Assembly: GCA_045631465.1 (NCBI GenBank)
Contig: JAZQUV010000030.1
Location: forward strand, 1 to 64,000
DNA: 64,000 nucleotides
Direction of reading: 5' to 3'
DNA from: Aphodosoma sp045631465
Lineage (GTDB): Bacteria; Bacteroidota; Bacteroidia; Bacteroidales; Paludibacteraceae
Shown: piece after piece, positions 21,722-31,157 of the stretch
Layout of the letters: each line of letters begins with the position of its first letter
Position numbering within the stretch: position 1 is the stretch's first letter
Program-made: the position numbers and the translations under genes
Notes under the pieces: generated by a model
Databases searched by the model: none
What the model saw: only the letters and a program-made list of their open reading frames with translations
Told to the model about the DNA's origin: nothing

Positions 21722-24589
21722 CTAATGCGCCTCAAGCCAATTCTGACCCACGCCTATATCCACTCTCAACGGCACCGACAATTTCACAGCTCCTTCCATC
21801 TCTTCGCGCACCAATGCTTTCACTCGTTCCAACTCGTCGAGCGGAACATTAAAGTTCAACTCGTCGTGCACTTGCAATAGCATCTCTGCCTTCAACCCCT
21901 CGCGCTTCAATCTATCGGCTATCTTCACCATCGCTATCTTTATCACATCTGCCGCTGTGCCCTGTATCGGCGCATTCACAGCATTGCGCTCGGCATATCC
22001 TCTCACATTGGCGTTTCTCGAATTTATGTCTGGCAAATATCTTCTACGATGCAACAAAGTCTCTACATAACCATCACGCTTTGCATTTTCTATCGTTGTA
22101 TCGATATAATCTTTCACACCTGGGAAGCTCATAAAATATCCATCTATCAACTCCTTCGCCTCTGCGCGCGACACGCCCAATCGCTCCGACAAACCGAATG
22201 TCGAAATACCATATATGATACCGAAATTGGCTGTCTTTGCCTTACGGCGCATATCGCTCGTCACCTCTTCAATCGGCACTTTATAGATATTCGCCGCCGT
22301 TGCTGCGTGGATGTCGTGGTCGGCATTGAATGCTGCCATCATATTCTTGTCTTGCGACAAATGCGCCATCAATCTTAACTCCACTTGCGAGTAGTCTGCC
22401 GACATAAACACGTGCCCTTCCGATGCTATGAATGCCTTACGTATCTCTTTGCCTTGCTCGTCGCGAATAGGTATATTCTGCAAGTTTGGATTCGATGACG
22501 ACAATCGCCCCGTAGCCGTAACGGTCTGATTAAACGACGTATGCACGCGCCCTGTGCGTCCGTTTATCAACTTAGGCAATGCATCTATATAGGTGCTCAA
22601 CAATTTCTTCACTCCTCGATACTCCAATATCTCGCCCACCACTGGATGTTTCGCTCTCAACCCCTCCAATGTCTCCTCATCCGTAACATACTGCCCACTC
22701 TTCGTTTTCTTTGCTTTATCGCTGATTTTCAACACGTCAAACAACAATTCTCCCACCTGTTTAGGCGAACTAATGTTAAGATTCGAGCCCGATATTTCGC
22801 GTATATGACGCTCTATGCGTTGCATTTCGGCTGTCATCACGCCCGACGATTGCGCCAATGCAAAGTCGTCTATTATCACCCCCGTGCGCTCCATCTCTGC
22901 CAACACTCTCACGAGTGGCATCTCCACTTCATAGAACAACTCTCGCAACCCCATCTCCTCTATCTGTGGCTCCAACACCTCGCGCAATCGCAACGTAATA
23001 TCGGCATCCTCCGCCGCATAATTGGTTATCTTATCCAACGCCACATCGCGCATCGAACCCTGATTCTTACCCTTCGCGCCTATCAACTCATCGATATGTA
23101 TTGTCTTGTATTTCAACAATATCTCTGCCAAGTAGTCCATACTATGGCGCAACTCTGGTTGCAACAAATAGTGCGCTATCATCGTGTCAAACAATCGACC
23201 TTTCAACTCAACGCCATAATTTGCCAACACCATCAAATCGTATTTAATATTATGCCCCGTCTTCTCAATCGCCTCATTCTCAAACACCGCACGGAACAAA
23301 TCCACCGTCTTCTGCGCCTCTGCCCTATCTGCACTCACCGGCACATAATACGCCGTAGGCAATTGAATATTCTCCGACCCGTCCGATTTGTCTGACAAGT
23401 CTGACCCGTCCGACTGTACATTGTGCACTGCAAAAGAAAATCCCACCAACTCCGCATCCAACACATCCAACGACGTGGTCTCAGTATCAAACGCAAACAT
23501 CTTCACGCCCTTCAACATCTCCACCAACTCTCTCTGCTTCTCCTCTGTATCCACACACACATAATTTGAAAGTTGAGAGTTGAAAGTTGAAAGTTGAGAA
23601 TTCCCTGGCAAATCCGACGCTTCTCCCGGCTGTTGACTGTTGACTGTTGACTGTTGACTACTATCAACATTATCAAACAACGACCCCATCCCCGAATTAT
23701 CCTTCACTCCTAACTCCTCATTCCTCATTCCTAATTTTTTTATGTGGCTCCTAAATTCCAACTCCTCATAGATTCCCACCAACGCCTTCACATCAGGCTC
23801 CTCTATCACAAATCGCGCCTCATCAAACTCTACAGGCGCATCGGTCTTGATTGTCGCCAAGAATTTCGAAAACTTAATCTGCTCCACATTTGCCTCCACC
23901 TTCGCCCTTAGTGCACCTTTTATCTCATCCGTGTGCTCCAACATATTGTCTATACCGCCAAATTGTTGCAACAACTTCACCGCAGTCTTCTCTCCCACGC
24001 CTGGGCACCCTGGTATATTGTCCGACGTATCGCCCATCAATCCCAACAAGTCAATCACTTGCGCTGTCGACTCCAATCCCCATTTCTCCAACACCTCAGC
24101 CACTCCGAGCGTATCAAATCCCGACCCGCCAAATCGTGGTTTATAGATTTTAATATTCTCTGTCACCAACTGCCCATAATCCTTATCTGGCGTCATCATC
24201 AACACCTCGAACCTCTCCTTCTCAGCCAACCCTGCCAATGTACCAATCACATCATCCGCCTCATAGCCCGGCACCTCAATCACTGGTATTCTATGCGCCT
24301 CCACTATCTGCTTGATAATCGGCACCGCCTTACGAATATCCTCTGGCGTAGCCTCACGATTAGCCTTATACTCCTCGTATGCCTCATGTCTGAATGTCGG
24401 ACCCGATGGGTCAAACACCACCGCCAAATGCGAAGGCTTCTCCCGTGTCAACACATCATCCAACGTATTCACAAACCCAAATATCGCCGACGTATTCATC
24501 CCCTTCGAGTTTATTCTCGGCATACGCATAAACGCATAATAAGCCCTATAAATCAACGCATAAGCATCAAGCAAAAACAATCTTTTCAT
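21722..24589 (-). CDS. polA: DNA polymerase I, with four in-frame repeat insertions
   Basis: 955 residues with all three domains: 5'-3' exonuclease (MKRLFLLDAYALIYRAYYAF to about 275), 3'-5' exonuclease (FAFDTETTSLDVLDAELVGF, about 357-376, acidic residues present), and polymerase (motif A MSADYSQVELRLMAHLS, the finger helix RRKAKTANFGIIYG, motif C LQVHDEL). It fills gaps in excision repair and removes RNA primers. The linker and early 3'-5' exonuclease region contain four stretches encoded by short-period repeats, near residues 284-295, 310-320, 328-339 and 392-404. None breaks the frame and the catalytic motifs are intact. A TATCTTTG box on the minus strand (24620-24627) is its promoter. 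Confidence 0.97.
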   Translation of the reverse strand: MKRLFLLDAYALIYRAYYAFMRMPRINSKGMNTSAIFGFVNTLDDVLTREKPSHLAVVFDPSGPTFRHEAYEEYKANREATPEDIRKAVPIIKQIVEAHRIPVIEVPGYEADDVIGTLAGLAEKERFEVLMMTPDKDYGQLVTENIKIYKPRFGGSGFDTLGVAEVLEKWGLESTAQVIDLLGLMGDTSDNIPGCPGVGEKTAVKLLQQFGGIDNMLEHTDEIKGALRAKVEANVEQIKFSKFLATIKTDAPVEFDEARFVIEEPDVKALVGIYEELEFRSHIKKLGMRNEELGVKDNSGMGSLFDNVDSSQQSTVNSQQPGEASDLPGNSQLSTFNSQLSNYVCVDTEEKQRELVEMLKGVKMFAFDTETTSLDVLDAELVGFSFAVHNVQSDGSDLSDKSDGSENIQLPTAYYVPVSADRAEAQKTVDLFRAVFENEAIEKTGHNIKYDLMVLANYGVELKGRLFDTMIAHYLLQPELRHSMDYLAEILLKYKTIHIDELIGAKGKNQGSMRDVALDKITNYAAEDADITLRLREVLEPQIEEMGLRELFYEVEMPLVRVLAEMERTGVIIDDFALAQSSGVMTAEMQRIERHIREISGSNLNISSPKQVGELLFDVLKISDKAKKTKSGQYVTDEETLEGLRAKHPVVGEILEYRGVKKLLSTYIDALPKLINGRTGRVHTSFNQTVTATGRLSSSNPNLQNIPIRDEQGKEIRKAFIASEGHVFMSADYSQVELRLMAHLSQDKNMMAAFNADHDIHAATAANIYKVPIEEVTSDMRRKAKTANFGIIYGISTFGLSERLGVSRAEAKELIDGYFMSFPGVKDYIDTTIENAKRDGYVETLLHRRRYLPDINSRNANVRGYAERNAVNAPIQGTAADVIKIAMVKIADRLKREGLKAEMLLQVHDELNFNVPLDELERVKALVREEMEGAVKLSVPLRVDIGVGQNWLEAH
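23376..23738. repeat. Four short-period repeat patches inside polA
   Basis: Plus-strand positions: GACCCGTCCGATTTGTCTGA and following units (23376-23414), TTGAAAGTTGAGAGTTGAAA (23571-23605), TGTTGACTGTTGACTGTTGA (23629-23660), and CTCCTCATTCCTCATTCCTA with flanks (23706-23738). Each family also occurs in intergenic tracts of this window except the first. Encoded residues are of the type NSQLSTFNSQL and SQQSTVNSQQ. Confidence 0.92.
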
Positions 24590-24619
24590 AATTCCTTTGT
24601 TATAATATCAAATACATCG

Positions 24620-24627
24620 CAAAGATA
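24620..24627 (-). promoter_or_regulatory. -7 box of polA
   Basis: TATCTTTG on the minus strand, followed by GCGATG; the leader to the ATG is about 25 nt. Confidence 0.65.
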
Positions 24628-24686
24628 CAAAAAAAACAGCAAATAAAAACAAATTTACATAATTTAAAAAAAGTATACATAAAACA

Positions 24687-24716
24687 TTGTAGATTAAGAA
24701 AAAATCACTACCTTTG
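24687..24716 (+). promoter_or_regulatory. Promoter of the hydrogenase gene
   Basis: TTGT (24687-24690) and TACCTTTG (24709-24716) with 18-bp spacing. The leader of about 90 nt ends in the repeat at 24769-24810. Confidence 0.55.
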
Positions 24717-24768
24717 TACCTTGAAAAATTATATACAAAAAAACATTACCAAAGTGAGATAAAAAACT

Positions 24769-24810
24769 CACTAATAACTAGTAACTAGTAACTAATAACT
24801 AATAACTAAA
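24769..24810. repeat. ACTAGTA/ACTAATA short-period repeat
   Basis: AACTAGTAACTAGTAACTAA and further ACTAATA units end five bases before the hydrogenase start codon. Confidence 0.9.
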
Positions 24811-24814
24811 TATT

Positions 24815-26275
24815 ATGGCTTTTACTAACAACGTAATGATTGTTCGCCACGGTCTTTTGGCGAAACTCGTAAAACTTTGGAAAGAAGACAAACTCGTTGA
24901 AGAAATCGACGAACTTCCTATCCAACTCTCTCCACGTCAATCTAAAGTTCGTGGCCGTTGCTGTATTCACAAAGAACGCGCAGTGTGGAAATACAAAACT
25001 TTCCCTCTCCTCGGCTTCGATATGTCTGACGAAGTGAGCGAAAACACTCCTCTTTCTCACTATGCTAAAGAAGCTCTTGCTCGCCAAGAACGCACTAAAA
25101 AGAACATTATGTGCGTGATGGACGAAGCTTGCTCTTCTTGCGTTCAAACTAACTACGAAATCTCTAACCTCTGCCGTGGTTGCGTTGCTCGTAGCTGTTA
25201 TATGAACTGCCCTAAAAACGCTATTCACTTCAAATCTAACGGTCAAGCCGAAATCGACCACGATGTATGTATCTCTTGCGGTATCTGCCACCAAAGCTGT
25301 CCTTACCACGCTATCATCTACGTGCCAGTGCCTTGCGAAGAAGCTTGCCCTGTAAAAGCTATCTCTAAAGACGAATTCGGCGTTGAGCACATCGACGAAA
25401 GCAAATGTATCTATTGCGGCAAATGCGTTAACGCTTGTCCTTTCGGTGCTATCTTCGAAATTTCTCAAGTATTCGACATCCTCGAAACTATCAAAAACCC
25501 TAGCAAAAAAATCGTGGCAATGGTAGCTCCTGCTATCCTTTCACAATTCAACACAACTCTCGAAAGCCTTTACGGCGCACTCAAAGAAATCGGCTTCGAC
25601 GACGTTATCGAAGTTGCTCTCGGTGCCGACGAAACTACTCGCCGCGAAAGCCACGAGCTCATCGAGAAACTCGAAGAAGGTCAACCTTTCATGACTACTT
25701 CATGCTGTCCTTCTTACATCCAACTCGTAAAGAAACACATCCCAGAAATGGAAAAATATGTTTCTACTACTCTCTCTCCAATGCGCTACACTGCCGAAAT
25801 TGCTAAGGAAAAATATCCTGACTGCAAAACAGTATTCATCGGCCCATGTATCGCTAAACGTAAAGAGGCTGAATATAGCGAAAACGTCGACTTCGTAATG
25901 ACTTTCGAAGAACTTGGCTCAATCCTCGATGGTATGGAAATCAACCTCGAACAAGTTGCTCCATTCCAAATCGACAAAGAAGCTTACCTCTCTTCTCACG
26001 GTTACGGTTCAACTGGTGGTGTTACTAAAGCTGTTGTTGAACACCTTGGTGGTCCAGAAGTTAACGCTCTTCTCCTCAGCAACCTCAACAAAAAGAACAT
26101 CGGTCTCCTCCGTGCATACGCTAAATCTGGCAAATGCCCTAACCAATTCATTGAAGTTATGGCTTGCGAAAACGGCTGTATCAGCGGTCCTGTGACTCGC
26201 ATCGACAAAGCTACTGCTGCTAAAGTCTACACAAAAGAACTCGCACGCATGGCTACTGAAAGAGCTAAAAAATAA
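24815..26275 (+). CDS. [FeFe]-hydrogenase, probable group B
   Basis: 486 residues. Cysteine-rich ferredoxin-type clusters occupy about residues 107-215 (for example CISCGICHQSCP and CIYCGKCVNACP). The H-cluster domain follows with L1 TTSCCPS (about 294), L2 IGPCIAKRKEAE (about 341) and L3 EVMACENGCISGP (about 446). The TSCCPS form of L1, instead of TSCCPGW, and the single-subunit layout point to the group B (TIGR04105-type) enzymes of anaerobes. A role in disposing of electrons from ferredoxin as H2 is likely, but the physiology of group B is poorly known. No maturation genes hydE, hydF or hydG are in the window. Codon use indicates high expression. Confidence 0.88.
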   Translation: MAFTNNVMIVRHGLLAKLVKLWKEDKLVEEIDELPIQLSPRQSKVRGRCCIHKERAVWKYKTFPLLGFDMSDEVSENTPLSHYAKEALARQERTKKNIMCVMDEACSSCVQTNYEISNLCRGCVARSCYMNCPKNAIHFKSNGQAEIDHDVCISCGICHQSCPYHAIIYVPVPCEEACPVKAISKDEFGVEHIDESKCIYCGKCVNACPFGAIFEISQVFDILETIKNPSKKIVAMVAPAILSQFNTTLESLYGALKEIGFDDVIEVALGADETTRRESHELIEKLEEGQPFMTTSCCPSYIQLVKKHIPEMEKYVSTTLSPMRYTAEIAKEKYPDCKTVFIGPCIAKRKEAEYSENVDFVMTFEELGSILDGMEINLEQVAPFQIDKEAYLSSHGYGSTGGVTKAVVEHLGGPEVNALLLSNLNKKNIGLLRAYAKSGKCPNQFIEVMACENGCISGPVTRIDKATAAKVYTKELARMATERAKK

Positions 26276-26298
26276 ACTAGCTTAATCATATAAACCAA

Positions 26299-26335
26299 AA
26301 AACTCTGCAAGCCCCAACGCTCGCAGAGTTTTTTT
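26299..26335 (+). terminator. Terminator after the hydrogenase gene
   Basis: Stem AAAACTCTGC / GCAGAGTTTT with a GC-rich 14-nt loop that can pair further (AGC/GCT), followed by T residues. Confidence 0.9.
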
Positions 26336-26353
26336 ATATTCCACCCCACACAA

Positions 26354-27094
26354 TCACTTCATCTTTGCAAATTGTTGCACCCAATTATCTTGATAATATC
26401 CCACACCTATATACTCAAATTTGGGATTAAGAATATTCCCTCTATGACCAGGACTATTCATCCAATCACGCATAACCTCTTCTGGCGTAACTTGCCACTG
26501 CGCAATATTTTCCCCAACAAAATAAAATGCATCATTATACGACTTAACTAGGTCCTCTGGCTCACCAGACACAGGACTATCATGGTCATAATAATCATAT
26601 ACAACAAACTCCTTTGCCTTAATCCGCGCAGTATATTGCAAATCCTTATGCAATATTAATGGTTTCAACCCTCGCTTTGTACGCTCAACATTAACCAAGC
26701 GCACAACTTCTGCCTCAAATGCATCCTGATGCTCTGCGAGTTTCTTAACATCCCTAACCAAAGCCACATAATAAAAACCCTCATCGTAATATATCACTAT
26801 AGAATTAAAAGCATCCATCTCAACATATATTTGCAAATCTGCAAATAACTCTTGACTTGTACATAGCGAAGATGACAAACCCAACGTATACTGCCAGGCA
26901 TACACATCCAACTCCTCTTTAGTCGATATCCCTTTAAATTCAATGTCCGTTAATCCCCACTTTTGCCTCTCTTGGTTAATCAATGGCATGGTTGACTCAA
27001 CAATATCATGCAACGCATCTAACTCCTTATTTGCGCTCAAATTCAGCACAAACAACAAAGACAAAAGTCCCAATAGCAATCTATTCCCTTTCAT
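26354..27094 (-). CDS. Secreted CAP-domain (SCP/PR1-like) protein
   Basis: 246 residues with a signal peptide (MKGNRLLLGLLSLLFVLNLSA). The C-terminal 125 residues form a CAP domain: LVNVERTKRGLKPL, ARIKAKEF, YYDHDSP, GENIAQW, and MRDWMNSPGHRGNILNPKFEYIGVGYY, with the conserved His and Glu residues of the family. The N-terminal 110 residues are a separate unnamed region. Bacterial CAP proteins have varied roles, none assignable here. It is convergent with the hydrogenase gene and followed on its own strand only by that terminator. Confidence 0.88.
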   Translation of the reverse strand: MKGNRLLLGLLSLLFVLNLSANKELDALHDIVESTMPLINQERQKWGLTDIEFKGISTKEELDVYAWQYTLGLSSSLCTSQELFADLQIYVEMDAFNSIVIYYDEGFYYVALVRDVKKLAEHQDAFEAEVVRLVNVERTKRGLKPLILHKDLQYTARIKAKEFVVYDYYDHDSPVSGEPEDLVKSYNDAFYFVGENIAQWQVTPEEVMRDWMNSPGHRGNILNPKFEYIGVGYYQDNWVQQFAKMK

Positions 27095-27203
27095 ACTAAA
27101 AAACTATTAAAAAATACAATACTTTCCGAAATCACCCCCCCCCTCTAACCTACTAACGTATTATTCCCCAAAAATATTGCACTCTTTTTTTTGATTAATA
27201 AAA

Positions 27204-27237
27204 AAAACTTCACTCTGCAAACGCAGAATGAAGTTTT
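27204..27237 (-). terminator. Terminator after ileS
   Basis: The stem AAAACTTCACTCTGC / GCAGAATGAAGTTTT (one mismatch) sits 22 bp past the ileS stop on the minus strand. Confidence 0.85.
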
Positions 27238-27259
27238 CTTTCTATAGTCAAATTCGTTT

Positions 27260-30200
27260 TTATACTCGTTTAACTGATACTTTTACGATATACTCTTCAA
27301 AATCGAGTTCTGTAGCCTCTGCAATAGCATCAACCAACTTGATTTCGTTTGCAAGCACTTGTCCACCAATATAGTCAGTGTAATTAACTACTGCATCATT
27401 GATAGCATCGAGGCGTTCGATTTCAACCATAATTTTGTCGGTGATTTCGTAGCCATTCGACTTACGGATATTTTGGATACGGTTAACCAATTCGCGAGCA
27501 ATACCCTCTTGACGAAGCTCTTCAGTCACTGTAACGTCGAGCGCAATTGTGAGTGTACCTTCGTTAGCTACCAACCAACCTGGCATATCTTCTGTAGCAA
27601 TTTCTACGTCGGCAAGTTCTACTACTACCGCACCCGAAGCCAAAGCCAATTCAGCCGAGCCATTACGTTCGATAGCTGAGATAGCTGCTTGATCCCAAGC
27701 ACTAATTGCAGCTGCAATCTCTTTCATTTGCTTGCCATATTTCTTACCTAAAGTTTTGAAGTTAGGTTTGATACGTTTCACAAGCGAGATAGATGAGTCG
27801 TCAGCACCCACAATTTCGAGTTCTTTCACGTTAACCTCAGTTTTGATAAGGTCAGCAATATATGAAAGTTGTTCGCGTGTTTTATCGTCAGCTGCAGGGA
27901 TAACTGCTTTTTGAAGTGGTTGACGCACTTTTTTCTCTGCTTTACGACGCAATGCAAGAATCATAGACGATGATTGTTGTGCAAGTTGCATACACTCTTC
28001 GAGGTTTTTGTCGATGAGCGAATCGTCGCATACAGGGAATTTAGCCAAGTGAACCGATTCGGCAGTCTCTTTGCCTGTAGCGGCATTCAAGTCGAGATAC
28101 AATTGGTCGGCAAAGAATGGAGCGATAGGAGCCATGAGTTTTGCCACTGTAGCAAGACATGTATAGAGTGTTTGATAAGCCGAGATTTTATCTGTGTTAT
28201 ATTCGCCACCCCAATAGCGTTTACGGTTGAGACGTACGTACCAGTTAGAAAGGTTCTCGCCTACGAAGTCTTGAATTGCACGGCCGGCACGTGTTGGCTC
28301 ATAGTTCTCAAAATGCTCAGTGCACTCTTTCACCAATGTGTTCAACAACGAGAGAATCCAACGGTCGATTTCTGGACGTTCTGCCACTGGCACATCAACC
28401 TCTTTATATTCGAATCCATCGACATTAGCATAAAGCGCGAAGAATGAGTATGTGTTATAGAGAGTACCGAAGAATTTACGACGAACTTCCTCAACACCTT
28501 CTACGTCGAATTTCAAGTTATCCCAAGGCGATGCATTTGTCATCATATACCAACGCAATGGGTCAGAACCATATTTCTCGATTGTCGAGAATGGGTCAAC
28601 TGCATTGCCAAGGCGTTTCGACATCTTGTTGCCGTTTTTGTCGAGCACAAGGCCGTTAGAGATAACGTTTTTGAATGCCACTGAGTTGAACACCATTGTG
28701 CCGATTGCGTGAAGAGTGAAGAACCAACCACGAGTTTGGTCAACACCTTCCGAGATAAAGTCGGCTGGATATACTGATTTAGAGTCGAATGCCTCTTTGT
28801 TTTCGAATGGATAGTGGATTTGTGCGTATGGCATAGCACCAGAATCGAACCAAACGTCGATAAGGTCGAGTTCGCGTCTCATTGGTTTGCCCGATTCGCT
28901 CACAAGCACGATACCATCAACGTATGGACGGTGAAGATCGATATTCTTAGGGTCCCAGTTCTCTTTGCTCATGTCGCCGAGACGGAAGTTTTTATATGGG
29001 TTCTCTGTCATGAAACCTGCTGCGATTGATTTCTCAATTTCGCCAAACAACTCTTCTACAGAGCCAATACATTTCTCTTCCGAGCCATCTTCGGTGCGCC
29101 AGATAGGGAGCGGAGTACCCCAATAACGTGAACGAGAGAGGTTCCAATCTTGAAGGTTTTCGAGCCATTTGCCAAAACGACCAGTACCTGTCGATTGTGG
29201 TTTCCAGTTGATAGTCTCGTTGAGAGCAATCATCTCGTCGCGCACTGCAGTTGTGCGGATAAACCATGAGTCGAGTGGGTAATAGAGCACTGGTTTGTCG
29301 GTACGCCAACAGTGAGGATAGTTGTGGAGATGTTTTTCGATGCGGAACACAAGGTTTTGTTGTTTGAGCATCATACAGATAGCCACGTCGAGAGTCTCAT
29401 CTTGGTCGGTGAGAGTTGGGTCATAAGCGTTTTTAACGAAACGACCTGCAAACTCTTTATATGCTTCAACATTTACGTTAGCTTTAACGAAATCAGCATC
29501 AAGGTCTTCGAGAAGGAAGAATTTACCTGTCATATCCACCATAGGACGAGTTTCGCCTTTGGCTGTTGACATAGTAAGACCTGGCACACCAGCACGTTTA
29601 GCCACAAATGCGTCATCAGCACCAAAAGTAGGAGCGATGTGAACGATACCTGTACCATCTTCGGTTGTCACATAATCACCTTGAATCACGCGGAATGCAC
29701 CTTCGCCTGGGTTTACCCATGGGATAAGTTGTTCGTATTCCGAGTCAACCAAGTCGGTACCCATACATTCGCCCACTACGCGATAAGGAACAAGTTTGTC
29801 GCCTGGTTTATAGTCTTCCATTGCCACTTCGGCAGCTTTTGGATTGAATAGCGATGCAAACAATGGTTTTGCTACGATATATGTAGCAGGGATGCCTGTA
29901 TATGGATTGAATGATTCAACTGCAAGATATTCGATTTTTGGACCAACGCAAAGTGCTGTATTCGAAGGCAAAGTCCAAGGAGTAGTTGTCCAAGCCAAGA
30001 AATAAACATCGCCTTTGAGGTTGTCGAAACCATTTACTTTTTTTGCTTTGAATTGTGCAGTACAAGTTGTATCTTTCACGTCGCGATAGCAACCTGGTTG
30101 GTTCAATTCGTGAGTCGAAAGGCCAGTACCTGCAGCAGGCGAATATGGTTGGATTGTATAGCCCTTATACAACAAACCTTTGTTATACAATTGTTTGAGC

Positions 30201-30688
30201 AACCACCAAAGTGTTTCGATATATTTATTGTCGTAAGTGATATATGGGTCGTTCATATCTACCCAATAACCCATTTTGTGAGTCAAATCTTCCCACTCAC
30301 GAGTATATTTCATTACGTCAGCACGACAAGCCGCGTTGTATTCGTCAACCGAAACTTTCTTACCAATATCTTCTTTTGTGATGCCAAGGCGTTTTTCTAC
30401 ACCAAGTTCAACTGGAAGACCGTGAGTGTCCCAACCTGCTTTACGTTTCACTTGGAAACCTTGCATTGTTTTATATCGGCAGAAAGTATCTTTGATAGTA
30501 CGCGCCATAACGTGGTGGATACCAGGCATACCATTAGCCGAAGGTGGTCCTTCGTAGAATACGAAAGAAGGATGACCTTCGCGTTCAGCAACACTCTTGT
30601 GGAACAAATCTTTTGCGTCCCACTCCTCTAACATTCTCTTGTTCACATCGGACAAATTTAGTCCGCCATACTCTTTGAATTTTTTCAT
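27260..30688 (-). CDS. ileS: Isoleucyl-tRNA synthetase
   Basis: 1142 residues; charges tRNA(Ile) with isoleucine. The HIGH-type motif is GMPGIHHVMAR (about residue 57), the second ATP motif NKMSKRLGN lies near 690, and the editing domain contains AWTTTPWTLPSNTALCV and DGTGIVHIAPTFGADD. The WFDSGAMPYAQ motif is present. The long C-terminal region lacks the zinc-binding cysteines of the short bacterial type, so this is the long (eukaryote-like, type 2) form usual in Bacteroidetes. Preceded by a TATCTTTG box at 30784-30791. Confidence 0.97.
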   Translation of the reverse strand: MKKFKEYGGLNLSDVNKRMLEEWDAKDLFHKSVAEREGHPSFVFYEGPPSANGMPGIHHVMARTIKDTFCRYKTMQGFQVKRKAGWDTHGLPVELGVEKRLGITKEDIGKKVSVDEYNAACRADVMKYTREWEDLTHKMGYWVDMNDPYITYDNKYIETLWWLLKQLYNKGLLYKGYTIQPYSPAAGTGLSTHELNQPGCYRDVKDTTCTAQFKAKKVNGFDNLKGDVYFLAWTTTPWTLPSNTALCVGPKIEYLAVESFNPYTGIPATYIVAKPLFASLFNPKAAEVAMEDYKPGDKLVPYRVVGECMGTDLVDSEYEQLIPWVNPGEGAFRVIQGDYVTTEDGTGIVHIAPTFGADDAFVAKRAGVPGLTMSTAKGETRPMVDMTGKFFLLEDLDADFVKANVNVEAYKEFAGRFVKNAYDPTLTDQDETLDVAICMMLKQQNLVFRIEKHLHNYPHCWRTDKPVLYYPLDSWFIRTTAVRDEMIALNETINWKPQSTGTGRFGKWLENLQDWNLSRSRYWGTPLPIWRTEDGSEEKCIGSVEELFGEIEKSIAAGFMTENPYKNFRLGDMSKENWDPKNIDLHRPYVDGIVLVSESGKPMRRELDLIDVWFDSGAMPYAQIHYPFENKEAFDSKSVYPADFISEGVDQTRGWFFTLHAIGTMVFNSVAFKNVISNGLVLDKNGNKMSKRLGNAVDPFSTIEKYGSDPLRWYMMTNASPWDNLKFDVEGVEEVRRKFFGTLYNTYSFFALYANVDGFEYKEVDVPVAERPEIDRWILSLLNTLVKECTEHFENYEPTRAGRAIQDFVGENLSNWYVRLNRKRYWGGEYNTDKISAYQTLYTCLATVAKLMAPIAPFFADQLYLDLNAATGKETAESVHLAKFPVCDDSLIDKNLEECMQLAQQSSSMILALRRKAEKKVRQPLQKAVIPAADDKTREQLSYIADLIKTEVNVKELEIVGADDSSISLVKRIKPNFKTLGKKYGKQMKEIAAAISAWDQAAISAIERNGSAELALASGAVVVELADVEIATEDMPGWLVANEGTLTIALDVTVTEELRQEGIARELVNRIQNIRKSNGYEITDKIMVEIERLDAINDAVVNYTDYIGGQVLANEIKLVDAIAEATELDFEEYIVKVSVKRV

Positions 30689-30783
30689 ATTTATTAGTAG
30701 TAAGTAGCAAGTCGTAAGTCACAAGACTTACTCGGCTTCGCTCGATTTATTTTGTTCGTAATACAATAATCCTAAATAAGTTG

Positions 30784-30791
30784 CAAAGATA
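30784..30791 (-). promoter_or_regulatory. -7 box of ileS
   Basis: TATCTTTG on the minus strand, about 95 bp before the start codon. The leader includes a word GAGCGAAGCCGAGTAAG that loosely resembles part of element B. Confidence 0.6.
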
Positions 30792-31027
30792 CAAAAAAAT
30801 AACAAAAAAAACAATAGTATTACTACAATATTTTAACAACAAAAAAAATCACACCTACAAGAGATGCGATTTTCTATGGGGTTATGCTGCATAAATAGGG
30901 ATTCAAGCACTATTTTTTGCACGAATACACACTGAGAGTGGGTATTCATTGTGACTGTTTTCTTCGGCACAGGTTGCTTGAAGGTAGCTGTTGGGGAGTA
31001 CACACTGAGAGTGTGTATTTGGAATGA

Positions 31028-31084
31028 GAAATGAAATTTGCGAACTTGCGAAGTTCGAACTTCGTAAGTTCGTAAGTTCGCAAG
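31028..31084. repeat. AAGTTCG / CGAACTT palindromic repeat
   Basis: AACTTGCGAAGTTCGAACTT followed by CGTAAGTTCGTAAGTTCGCA. Units are 10 bp long and alternate in orientation, so the stretch can fold on itself. Confidence 0.85.
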
Positions 31085-31091
31085 TTTCAAA

Positions 31092-31129
31092 AAAAAAAGC
31101 GCAACCTCGTGAGTTGGAGTTTGCGCTTT
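31092..31129 (-). terminator. Terminator after the aldolase gene
   Basis: On the minus strand AAAGCGCAA pairs with TTGCGCTTT and a run of T follows. Confidence 0.85.
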
Positions 31130-31157
31130 GTATTAGTGTTGTTTGAATATTTGCTTA

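Larger units (their letters stand above)
30689..31157. other. 469-bp interval upstream of ileS
   Basis: It holds, from left to right, a short-period repeat (30691-30730; AGTAGTAAGTAGCAAGTCGT), the ileS -7 box (CAAAGATA, 30784-30791), a segment shared with 1426-1470 (30951-30995), paired words ACACACTGAGAGTG, a palindromic AAGTTCG repeat (31028-31084), and the aldolase terminator (31092-31129). The open frame at 30833-31090 on the minus strand translates these repeats and is not considered a gene. Confidence 0.7.

Noticed and set aside
22541..23395. 284-residue plus-strand frame
   Set aside because: Antisense shadow of polA.
30833..31090. 85-residue minus-strand frame
   Set aside because: Lies over the dispersed segment and the AAGTTCG palindrome; no domain and overlaps the ileS upstream region.
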